This document shows positions 34,490 to 42,516 of a stretch of 64,000 nt of DNA, in pieces. The number at the start of each line of letters is the position of its first letter. The first letter of the stretch is position 1. The notes under the pieces were generated by a model. It was given only the letters and a program-made list of their open reading frames with translations. It was not told the origin of the DNA and did no database searches. The stretch is from the NCBI RefSeq assembly GCF_017854565.1, contig NZ_JAFMHJ010000005.1, forward strand, positions 1-64,000, in the 5' to 3' direction. A program made the translations under genes and the position numbers. Source of the DNA: Yoonia sp. GTDB taxonomy: Bacteria > Pseudomonadota > Alphaproteobacteria > Rhodobacterales > Rhodobacteraceae.

Positions 34490-35428
34490 TCATGCATTAA
34501 TTGCAGCGGCGGCGGCAGCAACATCATCGGGTGTGCCAACCGCATGGCTGATCATCGCCCGGTCAATCCGCTTGACCATCCCGGACAGGGCTTTTCCGGC
34601 CCCGATCTCGAACACCTCGGTCACGCCTTGGGCGGCCATATACAGGACACTCTCGCGCCACCGCACCGACCCCGTCACTTGGTCCACCAACAGCGATCTG
34701 ATCTCGGCGGGGTCCATGACCTCGCGTGCGACGACATTCGCGATCAGCGGCACCGCAGGCGCCGCAATATCCACATCATTCAACGCATCGGCCATTACCT
34801 GTGCGGCAGGGGCCATCAGGCTGCAATGAAACGGTGCGCTGACAGGCAGCAAAAGCGCGCGCTTTGCGCCCTTGGATTTCGCAATCACCACAGCCCGCTC
34901 CACTGCGGCCTTGTGTCCCGACACGACCACCTGTCCGGGATCGTTGTCATTGGCGGCCTCGCACACTTCGCCTTGCGCAGCCTCCTCCGCAATCGCACGC
35001 ACCGCCGCAAAGTCCAGACCAAGCAGCGCCGCCATCGCGCCGACACCCACAGGCACCGCCTCTTGCATCGCTGTGCCCCGAATGCGTAGCAAACGTGCCG
35101 TATCGGCAATCGTCAAAGCCCCCGATGCCGCCAGCGCGGAATATTCGCCCAATGAATGCCCCGCCACAAAGGACGCCGCCGTGATTGTTACGCCCTCCAC
35201 CTCCAGCGCACGCATCGCGGCCAGCGATGTGGCCATCAGGGCCGGTTGCGCGTTCCGGGTCAGGGTCAGATCTGCGATATCACCCTCCCAGATCAGTGCC
35301 GATAAATCCTCGCCAAGCGCCTCGTTCACTTCATCAAAAACGGCTCTGGCCGCTGGATATGCATCAGCCAATGCTCTGCCCATCCCGATAGTCTGTGCGC
35401 CTTGGCCCGGAAATATAAATGCCCGCAT
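34490..35428 (-). CDS. fabD: Malonyl-CoA:ACP transacylase
   Basis: 312-residue transacylase, loading malonyl groups on ACP. FPGQGAQTIGMG is at residues 5-16, the nucleophile Ser sits in VAGHSLGEYSALAAS, and the later SAPFHCSLMAPA holds the catalytic His. The start at 35428 (MRAFIFPGQGAQ) is chosen because the longer ORF adds a cysteine-rich leader not found in the family. GGGAGGGGCCG precedes it. First gene of the fabD-fabG unit. Confidence 0.96.
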   Translation of the reverse strand: MRAFIFPGQGAQTIGMGRALADAYPAARAVFDEVNEALGEDLSALIWEGDIADLTLTRNAQPALMATSLAAMRALEVEGVTITAASFVAGHSLGEYSALAASGALTIADTARLLRIRGTAMQEAVPVGVGAMAALLGLDFAAVRAIAEEAAQGEVCEAANDNDPGQVVVSGHKAAVERAVVIAKSKGAKRALLLPVSAPFHCSLMAPAAQVMADALNDVDIAAPAVPLIANVVAREVMDPAEIRSLLVDQVTGSVRWRESVLYMAAQGVTEVFEIGAGKALSGMVKRIDRAMISHAVGTPDDVAAAAAAINA

Positions 35429-35604
35429 CGGCCCCTCCCTGTCGTTCATTGTGTTGATCAGACCTACTCCGCCCAATCCGCGCGCACAAGCAGCCTCGGA
35501 CCTGAGCAGCGACGCACAGGCGTTACATGCCCTGCACACAGACGCCCCCCTAGGCCCGCCTGCACGGCAGTGCTAGCTTTGCACCGAACCAAACGGAGAA
35601 CCCC

Positions 35605-36801
35605 ATGCCCGCCTCAAACACCGCGACCCTTTACGGGACCGTGACCAAGACCTTCCACTGGCTGACCGCGCTGCTGATCATCACGATCATTCCGCTGGGC
35701 CTGATCGCCAACGACCTGCCTTATGAAACAAACGCACAACTGGCGTTTAAGGCACAGTTGTTTTCATTCCATAAAACGCTGGGTGTCATCATCTTTGCGG
35801 TCGCTCTCGCCCGTATCCTGTGGGCGCTGACGCAAACCAAGCCCGGCGCCCTGCACCCCGATCGCAAGGCTGAAACGATGCTGGCCGAAGTGGTCCACTG
35901 GCTACTCTACATCTCATTGGTCGCGGTGCCGCTGACCGGCTGGATTCATCATGCGGCAACCACCGGCTTTGCCCCGATCCTGCTGCCCATCGGGCAATCC
36001 CTGCCGCTGGTGCCCAAAAGCGAAGGCTTCGCCGACGTGTTTGCCACGCTGCATTGGATTTGGAGCAAGGTCATGGTCGCATCCATCCTGTTGCACATCG
36101 CCGGCGCACTCAAACACCAGTTCGTCGACAAAGATGCGACCCTGCGCCGGATGTGGTTCGGCCAAACTCAAGCACCGGCACTGCCCGCCCACCGCGGCAG
36201 CCTTGTTGCGCCAATCGCCGCCCTTGGCATTTTCGCTCTGGCGACCGCCGCCGCCGCCGCCGCTGGCTTCTTCTCTCATGAAACACGAACGGCTGGCCCC
36301 GCTTTGGCCGCCGTCTCCTCGGAATGGGCGGTCACTGACGGCGCGGTCGCCATCACGGTCACACAGTTCGGCAGCCCGGTAACCGGCACATTCGCGGACT
36401 GGACCTCTGCCATCAGCTTTGACCCGGATGCGACCGGCGTGATGGGCAATGTGACCACGACCATCGCCATTGGTTCACTGCAATTGGGGTCTGTGACCAG
36501 TCAGGCGATGGGGGCGGATTTCTTTGACGCCGAAACATTTCCCACGGCCACCTTCGCGGCAAATATCATCGCCGATGGGGACGGCTACGTCGCGGACGGC
36601 ACCTTGTCGATCAAAGGAAATACCGTGCCCGTTACCCTGCCCTTTGCGCTGACCATCGTCGGCGACACGGCAGAAATGACAGGGACGCTGAACCTTGATC
36701 GCCGCACATTCGAAATCGGGCAAAGCATGAGTGACGAAACAAATCTGGCCTTTGGCGTCGGCGTCAACGTGACCCTCAGCGCCACACGCAGCGCACAATA
36801 A
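35605..36801 (+). CDS. Cytochrome b561 domain fused to a YceI domain
   Basis: 398 residues. Residues 1-190 form a four-helix cytochrome b561 module with candidate heme histidines in KTFHWLTALLI, LFSFHKTLGVIIF, VVHWLLYISLVAV and SILLHIAGALKHQF. A fifth membrane segment (GSLVAPIAALGIFALATAAAAAAGFF) leads to a periplasmic YceI lipocalin-like domain (about 235-398, WAVTDGAVAITVTQFGSPVTGTFADWTSAISFDPD...GNVTTTIAIGSL). YceI barrels bind isoprenoid lipids such as ubiquinone, so the fusion would place a quinone-type ligand next to a heme electron carrier (inference). A GGAGAACCCC RBS supports the start. Confidence 0.9.
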   Translation: MPASNTATLYGTVTKTFHWLTALLIITIIPLGLIANDLPYETNAQLAFKAQLFSFHKTLGVIIFAVALARILWALTQTKPGALHPDRKAETMLAEVVHWLLYISLVAVPLTGWIHHAATTGFAPILLPIGQSLPLVPKSEGFADVFATLHWIWSKVMVASILLHIAGALKHQFVDKDATLRRMWFGQTQAPALPAHRGSLVAPIAALGIFALATAAAAAAGFFSHETRTAGPALAAVSSEWAVTDGAVAITVTQFGSPVTGTFADWTSAISFDPDATGVMGNVTTTIAIGSLQLGSVTSQAMGADFFDAETFPTATFAANIIADGDGYVADGTLSIKGNTVPVTLPFALTIVGDTAEMTGTLNLDRRTFEIGQSMSDETNLAFGVGVNVTLSATRSAQ

Positions 36802-36802
36802 C

Positions 36803-36836
36803 AAAAAAGGCCGCGCTTGGATCAAAGCGCGGCCTT
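36803..36836 (-). terminator. Intrinsic terminator after yceI
   Basis: AAGGCCGCGCTT / AAGCGCGGCCTT stem with a six-base loop. The run of six A residues on the plus side gives a U-run for minus-strand transcripts. It lies between the two convergent YceI-type genes. Confidence 0.8.
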
Positions 36837-36861
36837 CCAAGACGTCGATAACAGATGCGGC

Positions 36862-37437
36862 TTACTCGGCCTTCATCGCTTCGACCGAAATCATCACTTG
36901 CACTTCGTCGCTGATGAACGGAGCAAATGCACCCAGCTCAAAATCGGACCGGACCAGCGTCGTTGTCGCATCAAAGCCGGCCCATGGCTTTTCGGCCATT
37001 GGGTGGTTGCTGGCTTGGTTCAGCTTGGCGTCCAAAACGACAGCTTTCGTGATGCCGTTCAGGGTCAGGTCACCGGTAATCAACGCAGTGCCTTCGCCGG
37101 TCACTTCGATGCCTGTCGATGTAAAAGTAACCATCTCGTCTGCGTCGGCGCCAAAGAAATCACCGCTCATGAAATGCTCGAACCGGGCTTCCCAACCAGT
37201 CAACATCGTCCGGGCCGGGAACGATACGTTGACGGACGACGCCGCAGGGTCTGCCTGATTGAAATCAATTGTGCCCTCGAAACCCGAGAACATGCCATAG
37301 CTCGTAGAATAACCCAGGTGGTTATAATTGAATACGATCTGGCTGTGGCTTGGATCAAGGACGTAGCTTTCGGAAGACGCAAAGCTGGTCGTAGCAAGTG
37401 TGGCCATCAAAGCGGTAGCTGTCAGGATATTTCTCAT
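36862..37437 (-). CDS. Periplasmic YceI family protein
   Basis: 191-residue secreted lipocalin-like protein with a signal peptide (MRNILTATALMATLATTSFASS). Mature sequence ESYVLDPSHSQIVFNYNHLGYSTSYGMFSGFEGTIDF opens the YceI beta-barrel, followed by VNVSFPARTMLTGWEARFEHFMSGDFFGADADEMVTF. The start at 37437 is set by the signal peptide and an AGGAGCTACC-like RBS. It faces the b561-YceI fusion gene; the two may handle the same polyisoprenoid ligand (inference). Confidence 0.93.
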   Translation of the reverse strand: MRNILTATALMATLATTSFASSESYVLDPSHSQIVFNYNHLGYSTSYGMFSGFEGTIDFNQADPAASSVNVSFPARTMLTGWEARFEHFMSGDFFGADADEMVTFTSTGIEVTGEGTALITGDLTLNGITKAVVLDAKLNQASNHPMAEKPWAGFDATTTLVRSDFELGAFAPFISDEVQVMISVEAMKAE

Positions 37438-37576
37438 TGGTAGCTCCAAAACTGAATGAATGTGTCGCCTTAAAATAGCGCTTACCCACTCAAAGCAATC
37501 CTGCAAAATCGAACAAAAGCTGTTCGATAACAAAGATACGGCGATTAACCGCCAACTGACATCGCCCTGTCCGGCA

Positions 37577-38167
37577 TTAAGCCGCGCGCGAACGTGTCGT
37601 TTTTGCCTGCACCATCAGGTCCTGCCCCAAGCGGTCCCGCAATGGCATCAACTGCGCCTCGGTACCTTCCGCGACACAAACCGTCTGGGCAGTGTTGCGA
37701 TACCGCAAAACCAGCGTCGCCCAGTTTTCATCTTCACGCTCATCAAGAAAGACGCCGCCAATCGTATCAAAACCATAGCAGCCTACCGTGGTTGGCCGCC
37801 CTGCACGGTTACAGATGACCTCGCGGATTTCGCCGACGCTGGTGTCAACGTGCAGCTCTGCCCGTGTCCCACGGCTGGCAAACCACAAAAGATATGCGGC
37901 CATCGCACCGAAAAGGGTCGCGGCACCCATGCGCATAACGCCGATGTCGCCGTCAAACATCAAGGTCGGCAAAACAAGAATGCCAATCGCCGCCGTCAAC
38001 AAACACGCCCCCAAAAAGAACGAAGCCGCCTGCGCGATCACAACCCCGATAGATGGGCCAAGCCCGGACCGGACCATATACCCCCAATAGATATCTTCGA
38101 CGGTAAAACTGGATGTTTTGGCAAAATGCATCTGTCCGTTGCCGCCGGAAGCATTAAAATCGCTCAT
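37577..38167 (-). CDS. Membrane protein of unknown function
   Basis: 196-residue protein with two hydrophobic helices (IGVVIAQAASFFLGACLLTAAIGILVLPTLMF and GAATLFGAMAAYLLWFAS), then a soluble beta-rich C-terminal domain (about 110-190, TRAELHVDTSVGEIREVICNRAGRPTTVGCYGFDTIGGVFLDERED). CAAGGAGTGGCACTG precedes the ATG at 38167. The C-terminal part looks like a PH-like or sensor fold, but this is a guess. No family recognised. Confidence 0.78.
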   Translation of the reverse strand: MSDFNASGGNGQMHFAKTSSFTVEDIYWGYMVRSGLGPSIGVVIAQAASFFLGACLLTAAIGILVLPTLMFDGDIGVMRMGAATLFGAMAAYLLWFASRGTRAELHVDTSVGEIREVICNRAGRPTTVGCYGFDTIGGVFLDEREDENWATLVLRYRNTAQTVCVAEGTEAQLMPLRDRLGQDLMVQAKTTRSRAA

Positions 38168-38331
38168 CAGTGCCACTCCTTGCCCAAATCTTTGATTGTG
38201 CCTGCCATGTAATCGCGGCCATAAAACGGCAACGCCAAGGCAACCTTGCGCAAACGGCAATCTTGTCGCGCAACGGGGCCCACCGCCAAGCAAGGCTTGC
38301 ATCAGCACCGATCAGCGTTATAAGGCCGCAT

Positions 38332-38383
38332 CCTTCCGCGGTAATTTGAACTGCGCAGTCTCTCGTGGGTGGGGTGCGGAAGG
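38332..38383 (+). promoter_or_regulatory. Candidate structured leader of the rpsF operon
   Basis: CCTTCCGC (38332-38339) pairs with GCGGAAGG (38376-38383); a palindrome ACTGCGCAGT lies in the loop. It ends about 50 bases before rpsF. S6:S18 complexes bind conserved leader structures in many bacteria; this may be such an autoregulatory element, but I cannot verify the motif. Confidence 0.35.
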
Positions 38384-38433
38384 AATAGTCGCCCCATGCT
38401 TTGAAATGCGCTGATATATGAACTGGAGTAAAC

Positions 38434-38823
38434 ATGCCGCTTTACGAGCATGTCATGATTGCGCGTCAGGATCTGTCCAACACGCAAGCTGAAGGCCTCA
38501 TCGAACATTTCGGAACCGTCCTTGCTGACAACGAAGGCAAGCTGGTGGATCACGAATATTGGGGCGTCAAGACGATGGCCTACAAGATCAACAAGAACCG
38601 CAAGGGCCACTATGCCTACCTGCGCTCTGACGCACCTGCCGCCGCCGTGCAGGAAATGGAACGCCTGATGGGCTTGCATGAAGACGTGATGCGCGTGCTG
38701 ACAATCAAGGTCGACGTCCACGAAGATGGCCCGTCCGTTCAGATGCAAAAGCGCGAAGAGCGCGGTGACCGTGGTGATCGCGGCGACCGCCCCGAACGCC
38801 CCGAACGCCGCGAACGTCGCTAA
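38434..38823 (+). CDS. rpsF: 30S ribosomal protein S6
   Basis: 129-residue S6. The core MPLYEHVMIARQDLSNTQAEGLIEHFGTVLADNEGK...WGVKTMAYKINKNRKGHYAYLRSDAPAAAVQEMERLMGLHEDVMRVLTIKVD is standard. The C-terminus is extended by a charged repeat (RGDRGDRGDRPERPERRERR), common in alphaproteobacterial S6. It partners S18 (next gene) on the platform of the small subunit. ACTGGAGTAAAC gives the RBS. Confidence 0.98.
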   Translation: MPLYEHVMIARQDLSNTQAEGLIEHFGTVLADNEGKLVDHEYWGVKTMAYKINKNRKGHYAYLRSDAPAAAVQEMERLMGLHEDVMRVLTIKVDVHEDGPSVQMQKREERGDRGDRGDRPERPERRERR

Positions 38824-38849
38824 GTTAGATCAGGAAAGGACCATAAATC

Positions 38850-39077
38850 ATGGCAACAAAACCATTTTTCCGCCGTCGGAAGTCTGATCCGTTTGAGGGC
38901 GATAACGCCCCCAAGATCGACTACAAAGACACCCGCCTCCTGCAGCGCTACATCTCTGAGCGCGGCAAGATCGTTCCCGCCCGTATCACCGCTGTCGGTG
39001 CAAAGAACCAGCGTGCGCTCGCTCGTGCGATCAAACGCGCCCGGTTCCTCGCCCTGCTGCCCTACGCTGTTAAGTAA
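38850..39077 (+). CDS. rpsR: 30S ribosomal protein S18
   Basis: 75-residue S18. [68 protein letters not shown] is the full conserved sequence. It binds S6 and 16S rRNA. AGGAAAGGACC precedes the start. Confidence 0.98.
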   Translation: MATKPFFRRRKSDPFEGDNAPKIDYKDTRLLQRYISERGKIVPARITAVGAKNQRALARAIKRARFLALLPYAVK

Positions 39078-39089
39078 GGAACCAGTCAC

Positions 39090-39698
39090 ATGGATATCAT
39101 TCTACTTGAGCGCGTAGCCAAGCTTGGTCAGATGGGTGAAGTCGTTTCCGTCAAGGACGGTTATGCACGCAACTATCTGCTGCCACAGCGCAAGGCACTG
39201 CGCGTCAATGCCGCCAACCTCGCACGCTTCGAGGCTGAAAAGGCCCAGATGGAAGCACGGAACCTTGAAACGAAGAAAGAAGCAGACGCACTGGCGGTTA
39301 CGCTGGACGGCCAGACTTTCGTAGTGATTCGCTCCGCCTCTGATGCGGGTTCGCTTTACGGCTCCGTCACCACACGTGACGCCGCCGATGCAGCAACCGT
39401 TGCAGGTTTCACCGTTGACAAGCGTCAGCTCGTTCTGACCGGCGCTATCAAAGAGCTGGGCCTGCACGACGTGATCGTGAACCTGCATCCCGAAGTGACC
39501 GCGACAATCACGCTGAACGTCGCGCGCTCCGCAGAAGAAGCACAGCTTCAGGCCGCAGGCAAATCCATCGCCGAACTGGCCGCAGAAGAAGAAGCCGCTG
39601 CTGAATTCGAAATTCAGGAGCTCTTCGACGATATCGGCGGCGCTGCATCTGACGATTTCGGCGATGACGCCGGATCGAAAGCTTCTAACGAAGAATAA
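39090..39698 (+). CDS. rplI: 50S ribosomal protein L9
   Basis: 202-residue L9. The N-terminal rRNA-binding domain [37 protein letters not shown] is followed by the long connecting helix and the C-terminal domain. It has an extra acidic C-terminal tail ([37 protein letters not shown]), as in other Rhodobacterales. Last gene of the operon, followed by a terminator. Confidence 0.97.
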   Translation: MDIILLERVAKLGQMGEVVSVKDGYARNYLLPQRKALRVNAANLARFEAEKAQMEARNLETKKEADALAVTLDGQTFVVIRSASDAGSLYGSVTTRDAADAATVAGFTVDKRQLVLTGAIKELGLHDVIVNLHPEVTATITLNVARSAEEAQLQAAGKSIAELAAEEEAAAEFEIQELFDDIGGAASDDFGDDAGSKASNEE

Positions 39699-39721
39699 GC
39701 ATCGCACATTGCGAAAAGATC

Positions 39722-39750
39722 AGGCCGCTCCTTCTGGGGCGGCCTTTTTT
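39722..39750 (+). terminator. Intrinsic terminator of the rpsF-rpsR-rplI operon
   Basis: AGGCCGC / GCGGCCT stem with a ten-base loop and a terminal TTTTTT run, 24 bases after the rplI stop. Confidence 0.85.
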
Positions 39751-39798
39751 CTGTGCAACGCGATCAACGGCTGACGATGCAAAGTTGATGCACAGCGC

Positions 39799-40275
39799 CT
39801 AGCGGTCAAATGTTTCCATCGTCAGTTGCGCGTCACAATATTCGCCATCATAGGTGCCGACCCAGATGTCGATACGTCCATCCAGCGGTCGGGTCAGCAC
39901 GATCCGCGGGTCAAGGTTTCCGTTGTCATCATCATCGTAAAACCAGTTGGTCGATGCCGTGTTGATCAGCAAAGCCGCATCACACTCGCTCTCCAGACTG
40001 ACGACCAGCTGATATCGGGACATCTTGGACAGTTCGAACGAAAAATCCGGTGCCGATGGGAAATACCCCGCGCCAGTGTCCGTTCCCGGTCGGATATGCC
40101 TGCAATTCCAGACATAGTTGTCGCCACCTGCAACAACATTGAACGTCCGCGGCTCGTACAGTTCCGGCCCTGATGTGCGATAGGATTCGCTGGGCGTGAT
40201 GCTGTAATCAGGGCAGGCCATCGCAGCTGTCGCAGGTCCAAAAGCAACCAAAGCTGCAAGCATGATCGTCTTCAT
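39799..40275 (-). CDS. Small exported protein of unknown function
   Basis: 158-residue protein with a signal peptide (MKTIMLAALVAFGPATAAMACPD). The mature part is beta-rich with four cysteines and an acidic metal-loop-like stretch (WFYDDDDNGNLDPRIVLTRPLDGRIDIWVGTYDGEYCDAQLTMETF). The pattern resembles a bacterial pre-peptidase C-terminal (PPC)-type jelly-roll module standing alone. I cannot name a function. ATAATTATGAAG marks the start with a GGAGATAATT RBS. Confidence 0.75.
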   Translation of the reverse strand: MKTIMLAALVAFGPATAAMACPDYSITPSESYRTSGPELYEPRTFNVVAGGDNYVWNCRHIRPGTDTGAGYFPSAPDFSFELSKMSRYQLVVSLESECDAALLINTASTNWFYDDDDNGNLDPRIVLTRPLDGRIDIWVGTYDGEYCDAQLTMETFDR

Positions 40276-40388
40276 AATTATCTCCAAAATCAAACTCTCG
40301 TGATCTAAACTTAAACCCAAAGATATGAATGGAGAACGTATTTTTGCCCGATGCCGTGTGAACCACAGAAAAAATCCGCATTTTAGAC

Positions 40389-40416
40389 AAAAAAAGGCGC
40401 CTGAAAGGCGCCTTTT
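40389..40416 (-). terminator. Intrinsic terminator of tig
   Basis: AAAAGGCGCC / GGCGCCTTTT stem with a TGAAA loop. A run of seven A on the plus strand supplies the U-run for the minus-strand tig transcript. It lies 21 bases past the tig stop. Confidence 0.85.
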
Positions 40417-40437
40417 CCTATTCATATCCGTTAGAAT

Positions 40438-41769
40438 TTACTCTTCTTCAAGCTTCTCAACGGCTTTCTGCAAATCGTCTTTGCTGACTTCCTTGTCAGT
40501 CATGACAGCCTTTTCAAAGATGAGGTCAACGACCTTGTCTTCGAACATCGGTGCCTGCATTTGCTGCCGATATTGCGCATTCTTCTGCACAAATTCAAAG
40601 AACTCGCGTTCCTGACCCGGGTACTGACGTGCCTGGTTCATCATCGCCTGGGTCATTTCCTGATCGGTCACTTTGATCTCGGCCTTCTGACCGATATCCG
40701 CCAAAAGCAGGCCCAGCTTCACGCGACGCTCTGCCAGTTTGACATGCTCATCCGTCGGGGTCACCTCGGGGTGGTCATGGCCTTGTACGTCAGGATTTTC
40801 TTCATGCCACAGCTGATGGGCAATCTGCCCTGTTTCAGCTTCGACCAGACTTTGCGGCAAATCAAACGACACTGCGACGTCAAGCGCATCCAGCAGGGCG
40901 CGCTTGGCAATCGCACGTGACGCGCCGGTGTATTCTGCTTCCAGACGCTCGGCGATCTGACCCTTCAGCGCAGCCAGATCATCGGCCCCGAACTTTTTGG
41001 CCAGCTCATCATCCATCTCGGGCTTTTTGGGCGCGCGCACTTCTTTGACGGTGCAGGAAAAAACTGCAACCTTACCGGCCAAATTCGCAGCCTGATAGTC
41101 CTCGGGGAAAGTGACTTCGACGTCTTTTTCGTCGCCAGCCTTGACCTTCAGCAAACCATCTTCAAAACCGGGGATGAATGAGTTGGAACCAAGCACAAGC
41201 GGATAATCCTGAGCCGTACCACCTTCGAACGCTTCGCCATCGACCTTGCCGACAAAGTCGATCACAACTTGATCGTCTTTCTTCGCTTGGGTCTTTTTCG
41301 CCTCATAGGTCACGGCCTGTGGCGAAGACGCGAGGTTATCCAGCGCCTCTTGCACTGATTCGTCGTCGGCTTTGACAACCATGCGCTCCAGCTTAATCGC
41401 GCTGAAATCAGTTTCAGGAATATCGGGCAATTTTTCATAGGACACGTCGACGGCAACATCGTCGCCCTCTTTCCAGTCCGGGTTGGTCATCTTCATCTCT
41501 GGCTGTGCGGCAGGCCGGTCACCAGTTGTGTCCAGATGTGATGTCAGTGCGCCGTCGATGGCTTCCTGCATCGCTTCGCCCATCAGGCGCTGACCGAACT
41601 GCTTGCGCAGCAAAGCCATCGGGACTTTGCCCTTGCGAAAGCCCTTCATTTCAACGGTTGGCTGCGCTTCTTTCAGCTTTTCAACCACTTTCGCGTCAAG
41701 TTCAGCCGCAGTGACTGTAATCGCATAACCGCGCTTGAGGCCTTCGTTCAGGGTCTCGGTGACCTGCAT
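40438..41769 (-). CDS. tig: Trigger factor
   Basis: 443-residue ribosome-associated chaperone and peptidyl-prolyl isomerase. The N-terminal ribosome-binding loop [17 protein letters not shown] is intact, then the FKBP domain (about 160-245, [55 protein letters not shown]), then the helical chaperone arms. AGAAAGAAGGATATAAG precedes the ATG. A tRNA-Leu gene lies directly upstream on the same strand. Confidence 0.97.
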   Translation of the reverse strand: MQVTETLNEGLKRGYAITVTAAELDAKVVEKLKEAQPTVEMKGFRKGKVPMALLRKQFGQRLMGEAMQEAIDGALTSHLDTTGDRPAAQPEMKMTNPDWKEGDDVAVDVSYEKLPDIPETDFSAIKLERMVVKADDESVQEALDNLASSPQAVTYEAKKTQAKKDDQVVIDFVGKVDGEAFEGGTAQDYPLVLGSNSFIPGFEDGLLKVKAGDEKDVEVTFPEDYQAANLAGKVAVFSCTVKEVRAPKKPEMDDELAKKFGADDLAALKGQIAERLEAEYTGASRAIAKRALLDALDVAVSFDLPQSLVEAETGQIAHQLWHEENPDVQGHDHPEVTPTDEHVKLAERRVKLGLLLADIGQKAEIKVTDQEMTQAMMNQARQYPGQEREFFEFVQKNAQYRQQMQAPMFEDKVVDLIFEKAVMTDKEVSKDDLQKAVEKLEEE

Positions 41770-41795
41770 CTTATATCCTTCTTTCTTCCAAAACT

Positions 41796-41879
41796 TGGTG
41801 CGGGTGAAGGGACTCGAACCCCCACGCCATAGGCGCCAGAACCTAAATCTGGTGCGTCTACCAATTCCGCCACACCCGC
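41796..41879 (-). tRNA. tRNA-Leu(UAG)
   Basis: The minus strand reads GCGGGTGTGGCGGAATTGG... and closes with CACCCGCACCA. The acceptor stem GCGGGTG/CACCCGC is perfect, the anticodon arm is CCAGA-TTTAGGT-TCTGG (anticodon UAG), a short variable arm is present (GCGCCTATGGCGT), and the T-loop GGTTCGAGTCC is canonical. CCA is encoded. Anticodon UAG reads CUN leucine codons. Confidence 0.95.
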
Positions 41880-42048
41880 ATCATAAAAAGGGGAAGGTGT
41901 TGGCCAACCCCTAGGTTGGGCGCTGTCTAGCAAAGCTATTGACCGGATGCGAGAGGAAAAATCATCACAGAAAAAGCAGGGCGTTAACTCTTTTTCGCCA
42001 TGATTGACCGGCCATATCAGAGGTGGGGGCGCGAAGCGGGACAAAGTG

Positions 42049-42516
42049 ATGCAGATACCTGCACAAAATCAGTGCGCGCCAACCAATTTGCAGGTCACAA
42101 CCGACATCGGCATTTGCGCGGGCACCCGCATCATGACCCGCGATGGCGAAATTCCCATAGAACATCTCACCGCTGGCGACCGGCTGATTACGCGCGACTG
42201 CGGCATCGCGGTGTTACTGCATGTGACAAGCCGGCCCGCCGTGGTGCAGCCGATTCTCATCCGGGCGTCCACGCTGGGCTACACCCGCCCGAACCGCGAT
42301 ATGCTGGTGACGCCGGATACCCTCATCCACCTGCGCGATTGGCGCGCGCAGGTCATGTTTGGCGCGCCCACGGTCAATATCGCCGCGCGGCGTCTGGTGG
42401 ATGGGGAATTCATGACAGTCCTGCCGCCCCGCCTCATCCACGTCTACGCCATCGCGTTACCCGCAGACCACATCATCTATGCCGATGGGGTCGAACTGGT
42501 CGCGGCCGCGGCCTGA
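42049..42516 (+). CDS. Hint (hedgehog/intein) domain protein
   Basis: 155-residue stand-alone Hint-fold protein. CAGTRIMTRDGEIPIEHLTAGDRLITRDCG is the N-terminal block A with the catalytic-type Cys (ICAGT), and VTPDTLIHLRD occupies block B. The end, LPADHIIYADGVELVAA, takes the place of the C-terminal block but lacks a clear HN. Such proteins are common in roseobacters and may self-process or be toxin-like; the role is open. The start is uncertain (42004 or 42049). The 3' end overlaps the nnr gene by 40 bases on the other strand. Confidence 0.72.
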   Translation: MQIPAQNQCAPTNLQVTTDIGICAGTRIMTRDGEIPIEHLTAGDRLITRDCGIAVLLHVTSRPAVVQPILIRASTLGYTRPNRDMLVTPDTLIHLRDWRAQVMFGAPTVNIAARRLVDGEFMTVLPPRLIHVYAIALPADHIIYADGVELVAAAA

